The position numbers and the translations under genes are program-made. Positions 18,131-29,423 of a DNA stretch of 64,000 bases are shown in pieces. Numbering within the stretch: the stretch's first letter is position 1; each line of letters begins with the position of its first letter. The notes beneath the pieces are model-generated. The model was not told the DNA's origin and made no database searches. It saw only the letters and a list, made by a program, of their open reading frames with translations. Source of the stretch: Hypomyces perniciosus (Eukaryota > Ascomycota > Sordariomycetes > Hypocreales > Hypocreaceae); NCBI GenBank assembly GCA_008477525.1, contig SPDT01000009.1, forward strand, positions 558,001-622,000, given 5' to 3'.

Positions 18131-19238
18131 AAGCTAGTAAAGGAGATAAACCTATATAGCCCCCCTTTATAAAATATAAATTAAGAATATATATAAAATT
18201 TCCCTTTATTTAATAAAATATAGCGAATAAGGTCTTAACCCCTAGCTCCTACTAACCTATTACCTAAATAAAGCTATTATACTTAAATATAAAGTAGTTA
18301 TAAATAGTAATAAAAAATAAAATAAAAAGATAAAAAGGTTATATACTGTTATTTCAATGTTAGGTAAAAGGGGTTAATGTAACTTATACCTTCCTTTTAT
18401 TTAAACTAATATAAAAATATTACAATTCCTATACTTAGTTTTACTTTAATAAACTATAAAATAAGCAAAACGAAATAGTCTTCCCAGTAAACTATATATT
18501 GGCAATTTTATGTTTTTTTATTACTTCTGTAATTTAATATAGCTCCTATTATTCATTGTAACCCTAACCCTTCCTAGTTTTAAATAAATAATTCTAGGTC
18601 CCTATTATATAGAATATATAAGGCTAGTCTTTTTATATTTTAAACTACTAAGCTGGCTATTTAATAAAAGTAAGGCTAGCTATATTATGTGAGTTTATAT
18701 CTAGTATTAAAATATAGTAAATTAACTTTCCCCTTTTAGTAAGTGATTTAAATAAAGGAGTTAAAACTAAAAGTAATCTGTTTTTAATAGTAAGTATTTA
18801 ATATATATAGCTTATTCTTTCTTCCTTCCTTTAAGAATTATTATTATCCTTATATAACCTAGTACATATCACTTGTTATAATAACTTTATGTGTATAATA
18901 ATATAGAATATTTCTACTAGATTTTATCAATATCTAATAAGGATTATTCTAGATTAATAAGATAATCCAAATAATTTAAGTTTTCCTATACTTCTAGTAA
19001 TCTTTATGCTTCTAATCTAAATACTATATCAGTCCATAGTAGTGCTGCAGTATATAGCATCAAGTCTACTATATAGACAGATTGAGATAGTACCTAGAGA
19101 TATAGAAGGAAATCTAGGAGTAAGAAAGTGAATGAAACATCCATAGCTAGACTAAACTAAGCTCTTCCCATCCTGTCCCCCACACCTAAAAACCCTCCAG
19201 CAACTGCCCCTATAAAATACTCTATTAAGTTATAGAGA

Positions 19239-19916
19239 TTAGGCAATAGGTTCACTAACTGGTAAAGACCTCTTAAGCTCATCATGATAGTATATCGCCT
19301 GCCCGTTGTTTTGTGTTGGCTTAAGGATCAACTCCAGAATTGCCTTGCCATTGGTGTCGTTCAAAATGTAGGAGATCGTGTTTGTGTAGGTATAAGCCTC
19401 CTTAGCCGCGTTTATGGCATCCTGCACAGTGATAGCTATGACTGAGGAAGGAATTCCCTGGAGTGAATAGTTGTCGGCAAGGATTTGACAGGTATAGGTC
19501 CACCCATCACCGAAGGCCTTTTTGACTGTGGCATAAGCATTGGTGGTAGCTAGATCTTTGATGATCTCCTTTGCGATTATAGCCACACTGTTGGAGGCAG
19601 AAGGGAATTGCATCGAAGTACCGCCAAGCTCTTCATAAGCGAAGAATCCAATTGTAAAAACCCAGCCAAAAATGTTATACTGCTTGCCTGTCGTCATATA
19701 GTCGGTTCTTTGCACAAGGTGTTTAATACCAGTGTTGCTCTGCTGGCTGACAGGAGGGATAGCTGGTGTGGTTTCCGTGTTGATTCCATTAAATGGAGTG
19801 TCGAGTTTAGGAGTTGGTGGAATATTGACCGCTTTATCAATTGCAAGAGTATCGGATGTAGATGTAGGAGCCGCAGCACAGGCTACCGCAAAAAGAACAA
19901 CAGATAGTGACCGCAT
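19239..19916 (-). CDS. Secreted protein of unknown function, 225 aa
   Basis: An uninterrupted frame from ATG to stop within otherwise destroyed DNA. The N-terminus MRSLSVVLFAVACAAAPTS is a good signal peptide with likely cleavage near residue 16. The following 50 residues are rich in Pro/Thr/Ser, then a compact domain follows with a hydrophobic stretch around YNIFGWVFTIGFFAYEE (about residues 80-96). No family is recognised and no catalytic motif is visible. Codon use and G+C are normal, unlike the flanks, so the gene has been spared RIP or arrived later. It is a candidate small secreted (effector-like) protein by features only. No intron is needed. Confidence 0.75.
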   Translation of the reverse strand: MRSLSVVLFAVACAAAPTSTSDTLAIDKAVNIPPTPKLDTPFNGINTETTPAIPPVSQQSNTGIKHLVQRTDYMTTGKQYNIFGWVFTIGFFAYEELGGTSMQFPSASNSVAIIAKEIIKDLATTNAYATVKKAFGDGWTYTCQILADNYSLQGIPSSVIAITVQDAINAAKEAYTYTNTISYILNDTNGKAILELILKPTQNNGQAIYYHDELKRSLPVSEPIA

Positions 19917-20096
19917 ATTGATTGAATGATAGTTTTAATCAAGTACGTTAAAGATAATTGAGATTGTAGGATATACATAAAACGAATTTCGATAGAGGGC
20001 ATAACATTAAATATATATAGAAGAAAGTTTAATAGTGGCTTTACAATAGTAATTAATTATTATATTAATTAATACTTAATTTTACAATAATCTAGT

Positions 20097-20167
20097 AAAT
20101 CTTACATAAGATAAGATTTTAGTAGTAAAGTATATCTTACATAAAATAAGATTTTAGTAGTAAAGTA
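20097..20167. repeat. Short tandem repeat, two units of about 38 bp
   Basis: The block atcttacataa-ataagatttt followed by agtagtaaagta occurs twice in a row. Each unit contains an imperfect palindrome around cttacataag. No function is evident. Confidence 0.7.
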
Positions 20168-20400
20168 AATTATAATAAGCTAAGTATTTTTTAAAAATTA
20201 AACTATATACTAATATATACTAGAGCTATAAAAGAATAATAATAATAATTATAGAGAAAGAAAGGTTTAAGAAACTATATATATTAAATAGCTACTATTA
20301 AAAATTAAAAAAAAAAACTACTTTTAGTTTAAACTCTCTATTAAGATAGCCCAAGCTACTTACATAAAATAACACAAAGCTTCCTAGGATTAAGCTGTTT

Positions 20401-20648
20401 AAGCCGGCTAGGTTAAATAGTCCCGCTAAGTGAAATAAAGTATTGTTATTCGGACCGGCCGCGTAGAACAAGGCCGCGTTGCTAATAGCTGCTGCGTTAA
20501 TTGATATTGCTACAGACTAGATCTCGATAATCAAGGCAGTTTTATTCGGGCCGGCTAGGTTAAATAGTCCCGCTAAGGGAAATAAAGCCTCGTTATTCGG
20601 ACCGGCCAGGTAGAACAAGGCCGCGTTACTAATAGCTGCTGCGTTAAT
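20401..20648. repeat. Two GC-richer 100-bp repeats in the AT block
   Basis: Units 20,401-20,502 and about 20,547-20,648 are close copies: both run from ccggctaggttaaatagtcc through cggaccggcc to gctgctgcgttaatt. A unique 45-bp spacer separates them. They keep CpG-rich words such as cggaccggcc, which RIP would normally erase. The origin of the unit is unknown. Confidence 0.8.
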
Positions 20649-20734
20649 TTTTTTTTCTGGTCTTATATGCGACTTGGCAGTATCCTAGGCGAGCAGACGT
20701 CGGACTAGCTAGTACATAATAGCTGAAATGCACT

Positions 20735-20990
20735 CATGTTAACCTCAGTAACGGATAACTCTACATCACGGCATATTCCGTTATTCCTAACTAGCCTATA
20801 CGAACCCGGATAATTAGCAAGAACCTGGATAGTCAGTAAGAACCTGGATAGTTAGCAAATTCATATATTTAAGCAGCAGCTTTTCCCACCTAACTTGGGA
20901 TTAGCAAGAGTGTTGAACTCTATTATTTATGCATCTACTAATAAGCCCTTATACTATTAATCTGTGATTGATAGTTATAAGCCCGGTCTG
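20735..20990 (+). repeat. 5' LTR of a Ty1/copia element
   Basis: It matches 61,183-61,407 along its length (start tgt-aacctcagt-acggata, inner block cccacctaacttgggat, end ctgtgattgata). Differences between the two copies are mostly C/T and G/A, with this copy carrying the T and A states, as RIP predicts. A copia gag relic follows downstream in the same orientation, supporting the LTR interpretation. Confidence 0.7.
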
Positions 20991-21049
20991 CATTGGGTTT
21001 TCTATATAGCTACCACTTCGCATAACAACAATACTATCAATATAACTTA

Positions 21050-23000
21050 AGCACCATTAACCTTTTCCTGGGTTATCTTAAAGGGACTAAGTAACTGGGA
21101 TTTTTAAATCAATTCTATTAAACAGCTAGCCATTAATTATAATATTTAGAGATATATTAATCTAGATATTAATAATAAGCCTATAGTTATTAAGCCTAAG
21201 GCACCTACTCTTTAAATAATTTAGCTAGAAATAAAAAATATTACTAATCTTAATACTAATAAATTATCTAAGCTTAAGCTTTTAAAGAAAAAATATAATT
21301 TTTAATATAAATAGTGTAATAACTATTTTAAAGCCTTAAAAAGGCTTATAATTTAAATTTAAAAGATAATTGGTTCCTAGAATTATATAATCTTGAAAAA
21401 AGTAATAATCTTTAAATAACTTTAAACTCTTAAAGACTAATACTAAATAGCAGGATAAATATAATATAATTTTTATTAATTAAATTTTTAATTGTTAATA
21501 TAGGTTAAAGATAAATATACTTAAAAGAGTATTTTCTGCTTTTTAAAGAGAAAAGGCTACTCTTTTATTAAAAAATAAATTAAATATATACTCCTAATAC
21601 CTTTAAAGTAATACTATTAAAATAAATAAAAATTACTACTTGAATAGATAGTCTATACGCATATATAGAAATTATCCTAGCTTATAATTCTTCGATTTCT
21701 ATAAATAATAACTTAAGTAGTAATAACAGCAGCAATAACAGCAGCAGCTTTATTATTACTATATAATAGTTATAACAGCAGCTATAATAAAGGCGACTAT
21801 AAAGGCAAAGATATAGCAGTAGTAGTAAAGCTGCTATATAAGAATTATTATAATAGTTATAAGTGCAGCCGAGAGGTTAGCCCTAGGGCTAACCACCTAT
21901 ATATTAGCTTAACCCTAGTATATAATAGGTCCCTTTATAATTAAAGATTAAGAGCTTGCAGCTAATATTATAAGGGCCTAGAATATCCAGTTAATGTTTT
22001 AAAGGCTATAATAGGTTGCAGGTTATAAAAACTTTTAGCTAATAAAGCTATATCTTTGCTATATCTCTGCTATAGTAGCAGCATTATCCTAGATTAAAGA
22101 GATTAAAGAGATTATATTAGCTATATAGCCGGAAAAATAGTTGGCTAAGGGAATATATATAAATAAATAGAATATATACTAAAGACCTATTATTTAAAGT
22201 AATTTAATAGTGTTAAAATAGCTAATTAAAGATACTATATTATATCCTATAATTAAGTGTTATATAAAGGAGTAAGTTATATATTAAGGGAAATTGCTGG
22301 GAGAATTTTGCAGCTATATATAAACTATCTATTCCAGTAGCAATTTTTGTTTATTCCAATAGTATTACTTTACTTCTATAGCTAAAATTATTAATATTGT
22401 GCCTATTATTATTTTATTAAATTAATTTAACTATTAAGCTAAGTTTTAAATGCTTAAATATAATAAAAAGTTAATAAAAAGCTTAAAAATAATAAACTTA
22501 AAGAATATATTAATAAAGTTAAAGTATAGGTTAAAATATTAAAGTTTTTAATTAAAGAAAACTTAAAATAATAGGAAAAATAAAAGGAATTAATTATTTT
22601 AAGTATTTCCTTTATACTAAAAATACTAAAAATAATAAAAGTATTATTTACAATAGCTATTTATTTATTAAAAGACTTTTTTATTTTAAATCTAGGTTAA
22701 ACTTTTATACTTATAATAATAAAGCTAGATTTATTAAAAATACCTTTTAATTAGTATTAAAACTATTATATAAATGGAATATATATCCTAAGATTTAAAG
22801 ATATAGCGATATTATTATTAAAATCAGTCCTAAAGCTAGTTTTAAATTACTAAATATTATATATATTCTTAACTTTTATATAAATATAGCCTTATTAAAC
22901 CTATTTCTAAAAGAAAGATATTATTAAAATTTATTTATTAGTAAAGCTTTAATTAATAGATATTACAGTATAAAAAGGCAGGTTAAGGTAAATGTTTTTA
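21050..23000 (+). mobile_element. RIP-degraded Ty1/copia element (gag and protease traces)
   Basis: After the LTR, a gag-like start reads LKGLSNWDF ... RYINLDINNKPI near 21,085-21,190. Downstream of the inserted TIR element, translation near 22,676-22,735 reads like ILNSGSTLHICNNKARF with D changed to N, the copia protease active-site region. Near 22,860-22,930 a block like ILYIPNFYINIALL follows, matching the usual text after the protease. Integrase and RT are missing; the element ends or is cut near 23,000. The 21,607-22,369 transposon interrupts it. Confidence 0.65.
21607..22369. mobile_element. 763-bp internally deleted TIR element inserted in copia
   Basis: Terminal inverted repeats of about 46 bp begin agtaatactattaaaataaa and the inner end reads agatagt. 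The internal sequence matches the right third of the 5,423-8,416 element. Its position between copia gag and protease traces shows it jumped into an older copia copy. Both have since suffered RIP. Confidence 0.7.
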
Positions 23001-23145
23001 TTATACTATAGAGAGCGAGAAAGCTTTAAGGCTTTATAGAAAGCTATAGCTAGGAACGCGTTAAGGCCTAGTTACATAACTGGAGCTTACGTAATAAGGC
23101 GTCAATATTGCATTACAGTTAATACTATAATAATACCCCCCTTCT
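22978..23145 (-). repeat. Diverged copy of the gypsy-associated LTR
   Basis: The minus-strand reading follows the same block order as the LTR copies at 673-855 and 15,283-15,440: it begins caggttaaggta and ends ataataccccc. Identity is lower than among the other copies, so the call is tentative. Confidence 0.45.
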
Positions 23146-24299
23146 TTATTATACTATTTACCTGTAAATAGCTATATTATTTATATAAATCGAAATTTTA
23201 AGTAATTTATTTTAATACTTTTAATATAAAGGCAAATAAGGTAAATTATATAGTTTTTAATATTAGCGATATATAGTTTAGTTATAGGCTTTAATACAGT
23301 ATAGTCTTTAATTAGCGCTTTATAAGCTTTAGTTTCTTTCTAGCTATTTCCTTTTTTTCCTTTTTTATAATTCCTTTTAATACCTATTATAATAAACTTA
23401 GCTTTTTTAAGTTTCTTTTATAAAAGTTTTATATTACCTTTTCTTAGCTTTATAAATCTTTAATTAATTATTATATAGAAGTATAATATTTCCATTTAAT
23501 AAAGTAGTACAATCTATTATTATTATAGTAATCTAAAAGCACTTTTAATTTTTATTTCTTTTATATTTTATTTATATTTCTTTTTCTAGTATCCTGCTTT
23601 AAATATTCTTTAATTTAACTTTATTAATTTTTTTTATTTAAAGTGCAATAAAGTAGCTGTTTTAAGTTATAAAAAGGAGTTATATAAAACTAAAAGAGTC
23701 TTTATATTTTTTAATAAACTAATAGCGCAGGCTTATAAATATACCTTTATTATTATATAAAGTCCTGCCTATTTATTATTTAGCTTTTTATTAACTAGTT
23801 AATTTTTATATTTTATATATTAATAAAAACTTTTTGCCTAATAATATAGACTAGTAATACCTCTTTTTATATATTTATATTTTCTTCATATTTTTTTCTT
23901 AAAGCTTTAGTAAAGGCCTTTAACTATATAATAATATATTTAAATTATTTAATAATAGTATTCGTGTAAAAAAACTCTTTTTTTTTTACTGCAGAAAAGT
24001 TTAGCAGGCAAGGGTATAAAGGCTTTATCCTTAAATAAAGGTTAAAACTATAATTAGTGAAAAACAGTAATATACTAGTAATCTTAAATATTATATTATT
24101 TATAGCAAATTTAGCTAATAAAAGCTAATAAACCTAGTTATTTTAATAGAAGATAATAAAAGTTTATAGGTATTATTTTATATTTATATTAATTCTTTTA
24201 ACCTAGCTATTAATCTTAAAGTAAAAAGCTAATAACTATTTTAATATAACTTTTAATTACTTTAAAAGTTATTCCTAAAATTTTAATATAAACTATATA

Positions 24300-24643
24300 C
24301 TATAGTCTAATATAGAATAAATCCATCTAGGGAGCAGTGTTCGTCGGCGCTCATTGCGATGCTTGGACAACATTCATCACGTGATGCGGTCGCGGGACAA
24401 AGGGACGAGGTGGGCCATGGAAACCCGTAGAAAAAAAGGCATGAACTGCCACTGGGATGCTCCGTGGCAGCCAGCTTCCGCGAGCGTTTGCCTTCCAAGC
24501 TCGCCAGGCTAACCAACTCGCCACCATGGATAACACGCAATTCGAGTGGCTATCGACGATAATGATTTGAATTATCGAACTCCCGGCCTCCTCGATAGCC
24601 CAGCTGCCGAGCCGAGCCGAGCCAGCCGGCAAGTGGCGGGTCG
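24300..24643. other. Normal-GC intergenic DNA at the AT-block border
   Basis: Composition changes abruptly at about 24,305. The stretch contains overlapping minus-strand frames with no family resemblance, which I regard as chance. The repeated gccgagccgagcc at about 24,606-24,622 is a small direct repeat. No promoter was identified. Confidence 0.6.
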
Positions 24644-25734
24644 GTGTTACCGCTTCTTAGACTGAGCAACTGGGACAAGGAGCGTCATTATGACAAGAAT
24701 AATCCCATATGTATCCATTATGACCTCCGGTGGACATTGTTCCAGCTTGACAACTCCAATAAGAGGGCTAAGGCACTCGCTAAAAACTCGGAGCTCGATC
24801 TTGTCCTAGCACCGAGCGATTTTTGGCAGGTAACACTGAAGACAAAGCTTGAAAATCTTGTGAAGAAAAAGCTGCCTGAAGATAGTTACACATGTGAAGA
24901 TACTAATATCAACGTGACTGCCCACCAGAGCCGCAACCAACGCTTAACGAAACAATTTGAGGGGCTACAGATCGACAGGGAAACTGTGAATACCCACCTG
25001 TACGGTCTTGAAAGCCTATTCAGCCATGGGAGGAAGTAACGATCGACATCAAATTCATCTATAAGGAAAAGAGCCCAGAAGATACCGATGGTGCAAAGAG
25101 TCAGAAGAAAAAGAAAGGCAACAATGCTACCACCGCTCAAAGGGCCGAGATGGAGGCGGAAGCAGGCATTTATAGAGACGTCTATAAAAAGATGCGCGGT
25201 GAGGCTAGAAATTGCAAGAAGGGCCCTCATTGCTGGGTTGATTAACGTGGGAACCACTACGAGCTGCTGCCGATTCACATAGAGAAGCTTGTCGACCATG
25301 TGAAGCGAGGGAAACCATTGGAGATGCGTAGGCAGGTGCCTCTAGAGGTCGTTAATGACATCAAAAGGCTCAATCAGAAGCGAAAGGCAGACAGCCCTGA
25401 GGATAATCGCCCTTGCAAGGCCTTGCATTGCGACATGGGATGTACGGCCAGGCGTCAGGAGACACTGCCTGCAGATCCCCCACTCAAGTTTCAAGGGACG
25501 AGAGACGCCGCTCTTGCAAGCTATCGCGAGTGGAATTTGACACAAGTGACAGATCAAAGGTGGAAGGAAGGCATTTGAGCTGCTTGCAAAGTTGCGCATG
25601 AGGAATGCCTCGACTTGCGTTTGTCCGCAAGAACCCAAAACTTGCGGTGGACATTATGGTAAAGCTTGGGGTGAGGCCTGGCATTGCGGAGCAATTGGTT
25701 AGCAACATCGACGACTGGGAGAACGATTTATAAT
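24644..25734 (+). pseudogene. Broken member of a fungal CxxGPHCW family (copy A)
   Basis: Successive plus-strand frames together resemble one protein. The first frame (to 25,039) ends ...QFEGLQIDRETVNTHLYGLE; the next, from about 25,031, continues with a Lys-rich linker and NCKKGPHCWVD. An in-frame TAA at 25,243-25,245 follows, then a frame with LEVVNDIKRLNQKRKAD...RPCK, then REWNLTQVTDQRWKE, and finally RPGIAEQLVSNIDDWENDL in another frame. Copy B at 28,617-29,359 shows the same order. No ATG opens the first frame. At least two frameshifts and one stop make it a pseudogene. Cys/His residues in KKGPHCW and PCK...C suggest a metal-binding segment, but the function is unknown. Confidence 0.7.
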
Positions 25735-25879
25735 AGCGCGCTAGGGATTAGTCGGGTTCAGGAAATAGCACACTGGCGACCAGGTTCAGCGTCCGGGTTC
25801 CAGTGTTAGTACTCCGTAGACCGGAGGGGTTTGCTAACATTGATCCAGCGCTCAAAGAGCTCTCTTTAAACGACATTCG

Positions 25880-27321
25880 CTATGTACATAATTTACATTG
25901 CGACTCGAGACAACGATGAAAGACCGTGATCCCTAAACCTAGAGTAAGATTCACCTGTTGCATAAAAAGCTTGCAGTCGTCGCAGACTGGACGGAGACAA
26001 TGATGGTAGCTTTCTCCAAGGAGACACCTGGCTGCATGCTCATAAGCTTAAATAGATCGTTCTTGAGTTTGTTTTCCTTTACCAGCCGCTCATGTTCCCT
26101 GGACGATATTTCCATCAAGTCCAGCCTTTCCAGACTCCTTTCCAGGCTGTATTCATCCTTCGTTTCGTGAGGCAAGAACATGTGCTTATCGATAAAAAAT
26201 GCGATCAATTGTTTCTCCGCATGGCAAGCGTAATACTGTCCGGGGTAACCTTGATCGCCATGATGGGGAGCCAGGTAATGTCTAATGGTTTCGCAGAGAC
26301 GACTGACCTCACGTGTCCAGTTTCTTCCCCCAACCTGAACGTTCATTCTGGAATCCTCGTCATGTCCCCAACCGCTCATCGCGGCGACCAACTGATATTG
26401 GCTCCCACGATATAGAACACCGATTGTCTTCCAACTTTTGGGAAGGTCAAAGTGTGCAATAAGAGTCAGCCAGTTTACATCCTGGGGAGCTTTCGTGAAC
26501 GCAAAGCCAGTCAAAAAGGGCGCATCCTGGCTAGAAGTCTCTGCTGTATTCTCGAGCAGGCGAACTATTGCCTTGCGATCCAAATCTCTCTTGAACGTGT
26601 CCTCCTTGTAGATTTGGACTTCCATTCCGGAACGGTTGTAACGCTCTTCAGCATTTGCTCGAATAGGTCTCGCGAAGTCAATGGCCTGGAGCCGATGGCC
26701 ATGGTGAACACAGTCTAGCTCCTCACTGGCTCCGTAATTAAGAAGTGTTTTGGCGTTCTCTATTCGGCCCCAGAAGGCGGCTTCCATGAGAGGAACTCGA
26801 CCCTCAACATTCGGTGCATTAGGGTCGGCCCCGCTCTGAAGGAGAAGCTCTACTATATGTGGATGCTCCTCGCAAGCAGCGAAATATAGCGCCGTCTTGC
26901 CGGAAGCTTGAATATGTTCAACGTCGTTATCGTAATCTTGATCGTCGTCATCGTGAGAAGAATCAAGGCCGTTGGAAACGCAGTCCCAAGCTTCGAAGCC
27001 CTGGACAAAGAGGTCTGTTTCTGAGGACGATTCGAGGTATCGACGAACGTATTCAATATCTCCCTGAACCATTGCACTCACAACCTTATCAATCCTTCGG
27101 TAGGAGTAGCCCCCAGCAATCCTACAATCCTCCACATGTATCGTCTCGGTTGCTTCAGTCCATTTGGGGCGGTTCCTCATGTCTTGCCGGAAGGCTGGCC
27201 GAATAGCTTCGTGACCTGAGAAGTAATCGGCCGGATCTGCATCGCTAGCCACGTAGAGGCCCCTGTGCTTGTCAATTTGGTATTTAGCGTTGCCCAGTGC
27301 ATCGTTGGGGGAATCTGCCAC
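25880..27321 (-). pseudogene. Ankyrin-repeat protein with C-terminal deaminase-like domain, damaged
   Basis: A 456-codon open frame (25,951-27,321) contains two ankyrin repeats (about residues 140-205: GKTALYFAACEEHPHIVELL, then GRVPLMEAAFWGRIENAKTL). Its C-terminal domain has CHAEKQLIAFFI at residues 366-377, the His-Ala-Glu zinc site of the cytidine deaminase-like fold seen in many fungal ankyrin-deaminase proteins. The partner Pro-x-Cys-x-x-Cys-type motif (PVCDDC) lies only in another frame at about 25,975-25,992. A one-base loss near 25,993 puts it out of frame and ends the protein early; that other frame would stop at 25,880. The 5' end has no ATG: the frame opens with GTG inside the adjoining transposase sequence. 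So it is broken at both ends. Substrate unknown. Confidence 0.75.
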
Positions 27322-27969
27322 AATGATGTAGCAACCGCTCGATCAAGTTTTTGAATACTACTGTATCGGTTGATCCTTGGTATACTTGCCTTAGCATAAT
27401 GCCACCTTGCCAATATGCAGAAAGAATATGGAATCTTCGTCCACGGCCAAACTTGGTCATTTGTGCAGGTGTGCTTCCCCTTGGGGACCAGCCCCAACGA
27501 CGGAATCCCACTCGTCTATCGCAACCAGACTCGTCGATAAACACCAACTGTAGGACTTATGCTTGGAAATCCTATGCAAATAGAAATCCCGCAGGTCGGC
27601 GTCTCGCTGTTGCGTGACACGACGGATTGTTTTCCTTGTCCAATCCATAGATTGAAGTTTCCGACCGATGGCTCGTTCTGATACCTTCTTTCCAAACTTA
27701 TGACTTAGGAATTCTACCATCTCGCATCGGTACATATCCGGCCGTTTGGTCAGTTCGTCGCGAAGTGCCTTTGACATCGGTGGTGTGATGGCGCTACGAT
27801 GGCCAACACGGCCTGGGGTGGTCGTCATCTCGCGTGATTGCTCTTTCGAAATCCTTTGGACAGCGCGTGAGCTGCAGGACACAGTCTTGGCTATTTGGTC
27901 AGTCCCCATGCCTTGCTCTAGCGTAGATTTAATCATAGCACGCGACGCTGCAGACAGTTGCGGCGCCAT
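27284..27969 (-). pseudogene. Tc1/mariner-type transposase, truncated and frameshifted (copy 1)
   Basis: From ATG at 27,969 the N-terminus (MAPQLSAASRAMIKSTLEQG) carries helix-turn-helix DNA-binding text (SRAVQRI). The catalytic block VFIDESGCDRR lies in a second frame (27,284-27,547), so a frameshift separates DNA-binding and catalytic halves near 27,540. The frame then runs YQGSTDTVVFKNLIE to HHCGRFP and stops making sense at about 27,305, exactly where the ankyrin gene begins. The second Asp and the Glu of the DDE triad are missing. It is 60-70% similar by eye to copy 2 at 29,424-30,402. Confidence 0.8.
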
Positions 27970-28616
27970 GGTCCCAAAGTCAGTAACTGAACCATTGGTT
28001 GTACAGTGAAAGGCGGAATGGGCGTCGCGGCTTTGTCAGTTAATTATTTTAGTGGCAGCCATTTCAGGCCACTAGTGGCCTTGCAGTTTGTACCTTGAAG
28101 GTATGTACCGTTACTAAATGTCATAGCAAAGCAGCAAGAGCCACTTCTTGCCATGCATCTGCTCCATAGTTTAGAAGTGGACAGTCATATATGGACTTTA
28201 AGAAATTCTATAAAACCCATCGTCGCTCCGGTTCTCTCACCCAGTTAATGTTTTAGTTGTATTGTCTAGGATGTTCTTCCCCTTCAGGCAGTTGGGGGGC
28301 TTTTGGGCCAATAGAACTGAATCATGCAATCTTACCGAGGAGCCTGCATATGTTGGCGGCAAACAGCGTTACATTGCCACGACCAACTTTTAAATCACTT
28401 AGCATCCTCTGCTCCATGAATGGCATAAAGCTTGCTGCCGTTATGGAGATGTATTTTGATCAAGATGCTAGAGAAGAGTTGTGTTGTGATACCCGGTGCG
28501 GTCATGTAACTAGTAAACAAGGGGGGCGCTCATAGGAAGTGGCACCAGTGACACAGCTGGATTGCGTTGTGACAACAATCTTGTCTCCGGGCTCGTTACA
28601 TAACGAATAAGGCAAC
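27970..28616. other. Intergenic, with a perfect 14-bp palindrome
   Basis: No gene is recognised. A perfect palindrome ggccactagtggcc lies at 28,067-28,080. The stretch also contains the probable transposon 5' flank of copy 1, but no terminal inverted repeat could be paired. An open frame at 28,257-28,535 has no family resemblance. Confidence 0.5.
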
Positions 28617-29359
28617 ATGGAAGACATCGATCTTGAATGGCCTGAAGGCGAATATGCTTTTGATTATCGTACTCCCGAGTTTCCGACGTCTGGCAGTCCC
28701 AGAGCTAATCCAGCTGCCGAACAAACTGATCCGCCAAGTGGCGAATCTGGACTACCCCTTCTCCGAGATGGTCAAGGGGGCAAGCGTTTGGAAACGGGTC
28801 TATAACTATTGGCGTTGTAGAGGGAAGTATTGCAAGCAAGGTCCCCACTGCTGGCCGGACGAACGAGGAAATCACCCGCTTAGCCGACACCAAGGACCAT
28901 ATCATGAAGAATATGAAGGAAGGGGAGAAAGTAGAGGATGTCGACATCAATATCGAGATCCCACCCCATATTCTCAAAGAGGTCCTGGAGGCCAGTCGGA
29001 AACGGAAGGCGGATGGCTCTAGCGATTGTCGTCCCTGTAAGATCCACTACGGGCATGGCTGTGCGGCTACAACTACTGGTGAGGATCCTGTGGTCATTTC
29101 CGGGGATAGAGCACAGACTCGGGGCGTATTGCAACTGGACAGTGGCGCAAACGAAAAGCGACAGATGGAGGTTAGAACTGGAAAGGGGGACTCAATTCGC
29201 AATGGATCATTTCCTCGAACCGAATTCCTTTCTACAGCACCCAAAAGTCGCCGCCGATCTGATGGTAAAAGGCGGAGTGAAGCCGGCGTTGCATTGCAGA
29301 TTGTGAGTAAGCCTAACATTGAGCAATGGTGGAAAGAGCAACAGGAAGAGAACGTGTAG
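28617..29359 (+). pseudogene. Broken member of the CxxGPHCW family (copy B)
   Basis: It starts with ATG at 28,617 (MEDIDLEWPEGEYAFDYRTP), then shifts frame near 28,690 to a block ending KYCKQGPHCWPDERGNH (about 28,830-28,875). It shifts again to DTKDHIMKNMKEGEKVEDVD...LEASRKRKADGSSDCRPCK, and has a fourth segment (YCNWTVAQTKSDRWR ... ILQHPK-like) in a further frame. Copy A at 24,644-25,734 has the same order of blocks. At least three frameshifts make it non-functional. The KQGPHCWPDERGNHH-like Cys/His stretch is the most conserved part and may bind metal. I recognise the family as recurrent in Eurotiales genomes but know no function. Confidence 0.7.
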
Positions 29360-29423
29360 AATTGTAAGGTGCGCGAGCGGTTCGTCTAGATCTACAACTA
29401 AATCTATACTATAGTATTTGCAT

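Noticed and set aside
24307..24632. Two overlapping minus-strand frames at the AT-block border
   Set aside because: No family resemblance, and two overlapping frames in GC-rich DNA are expected by chance.
28067..28080. Perfect palindrome ggccactagtggcc as a regulatory site
   Set aside because: A single 14-bp palindrome with no repeat nearby; nothing ties it to a regulator.
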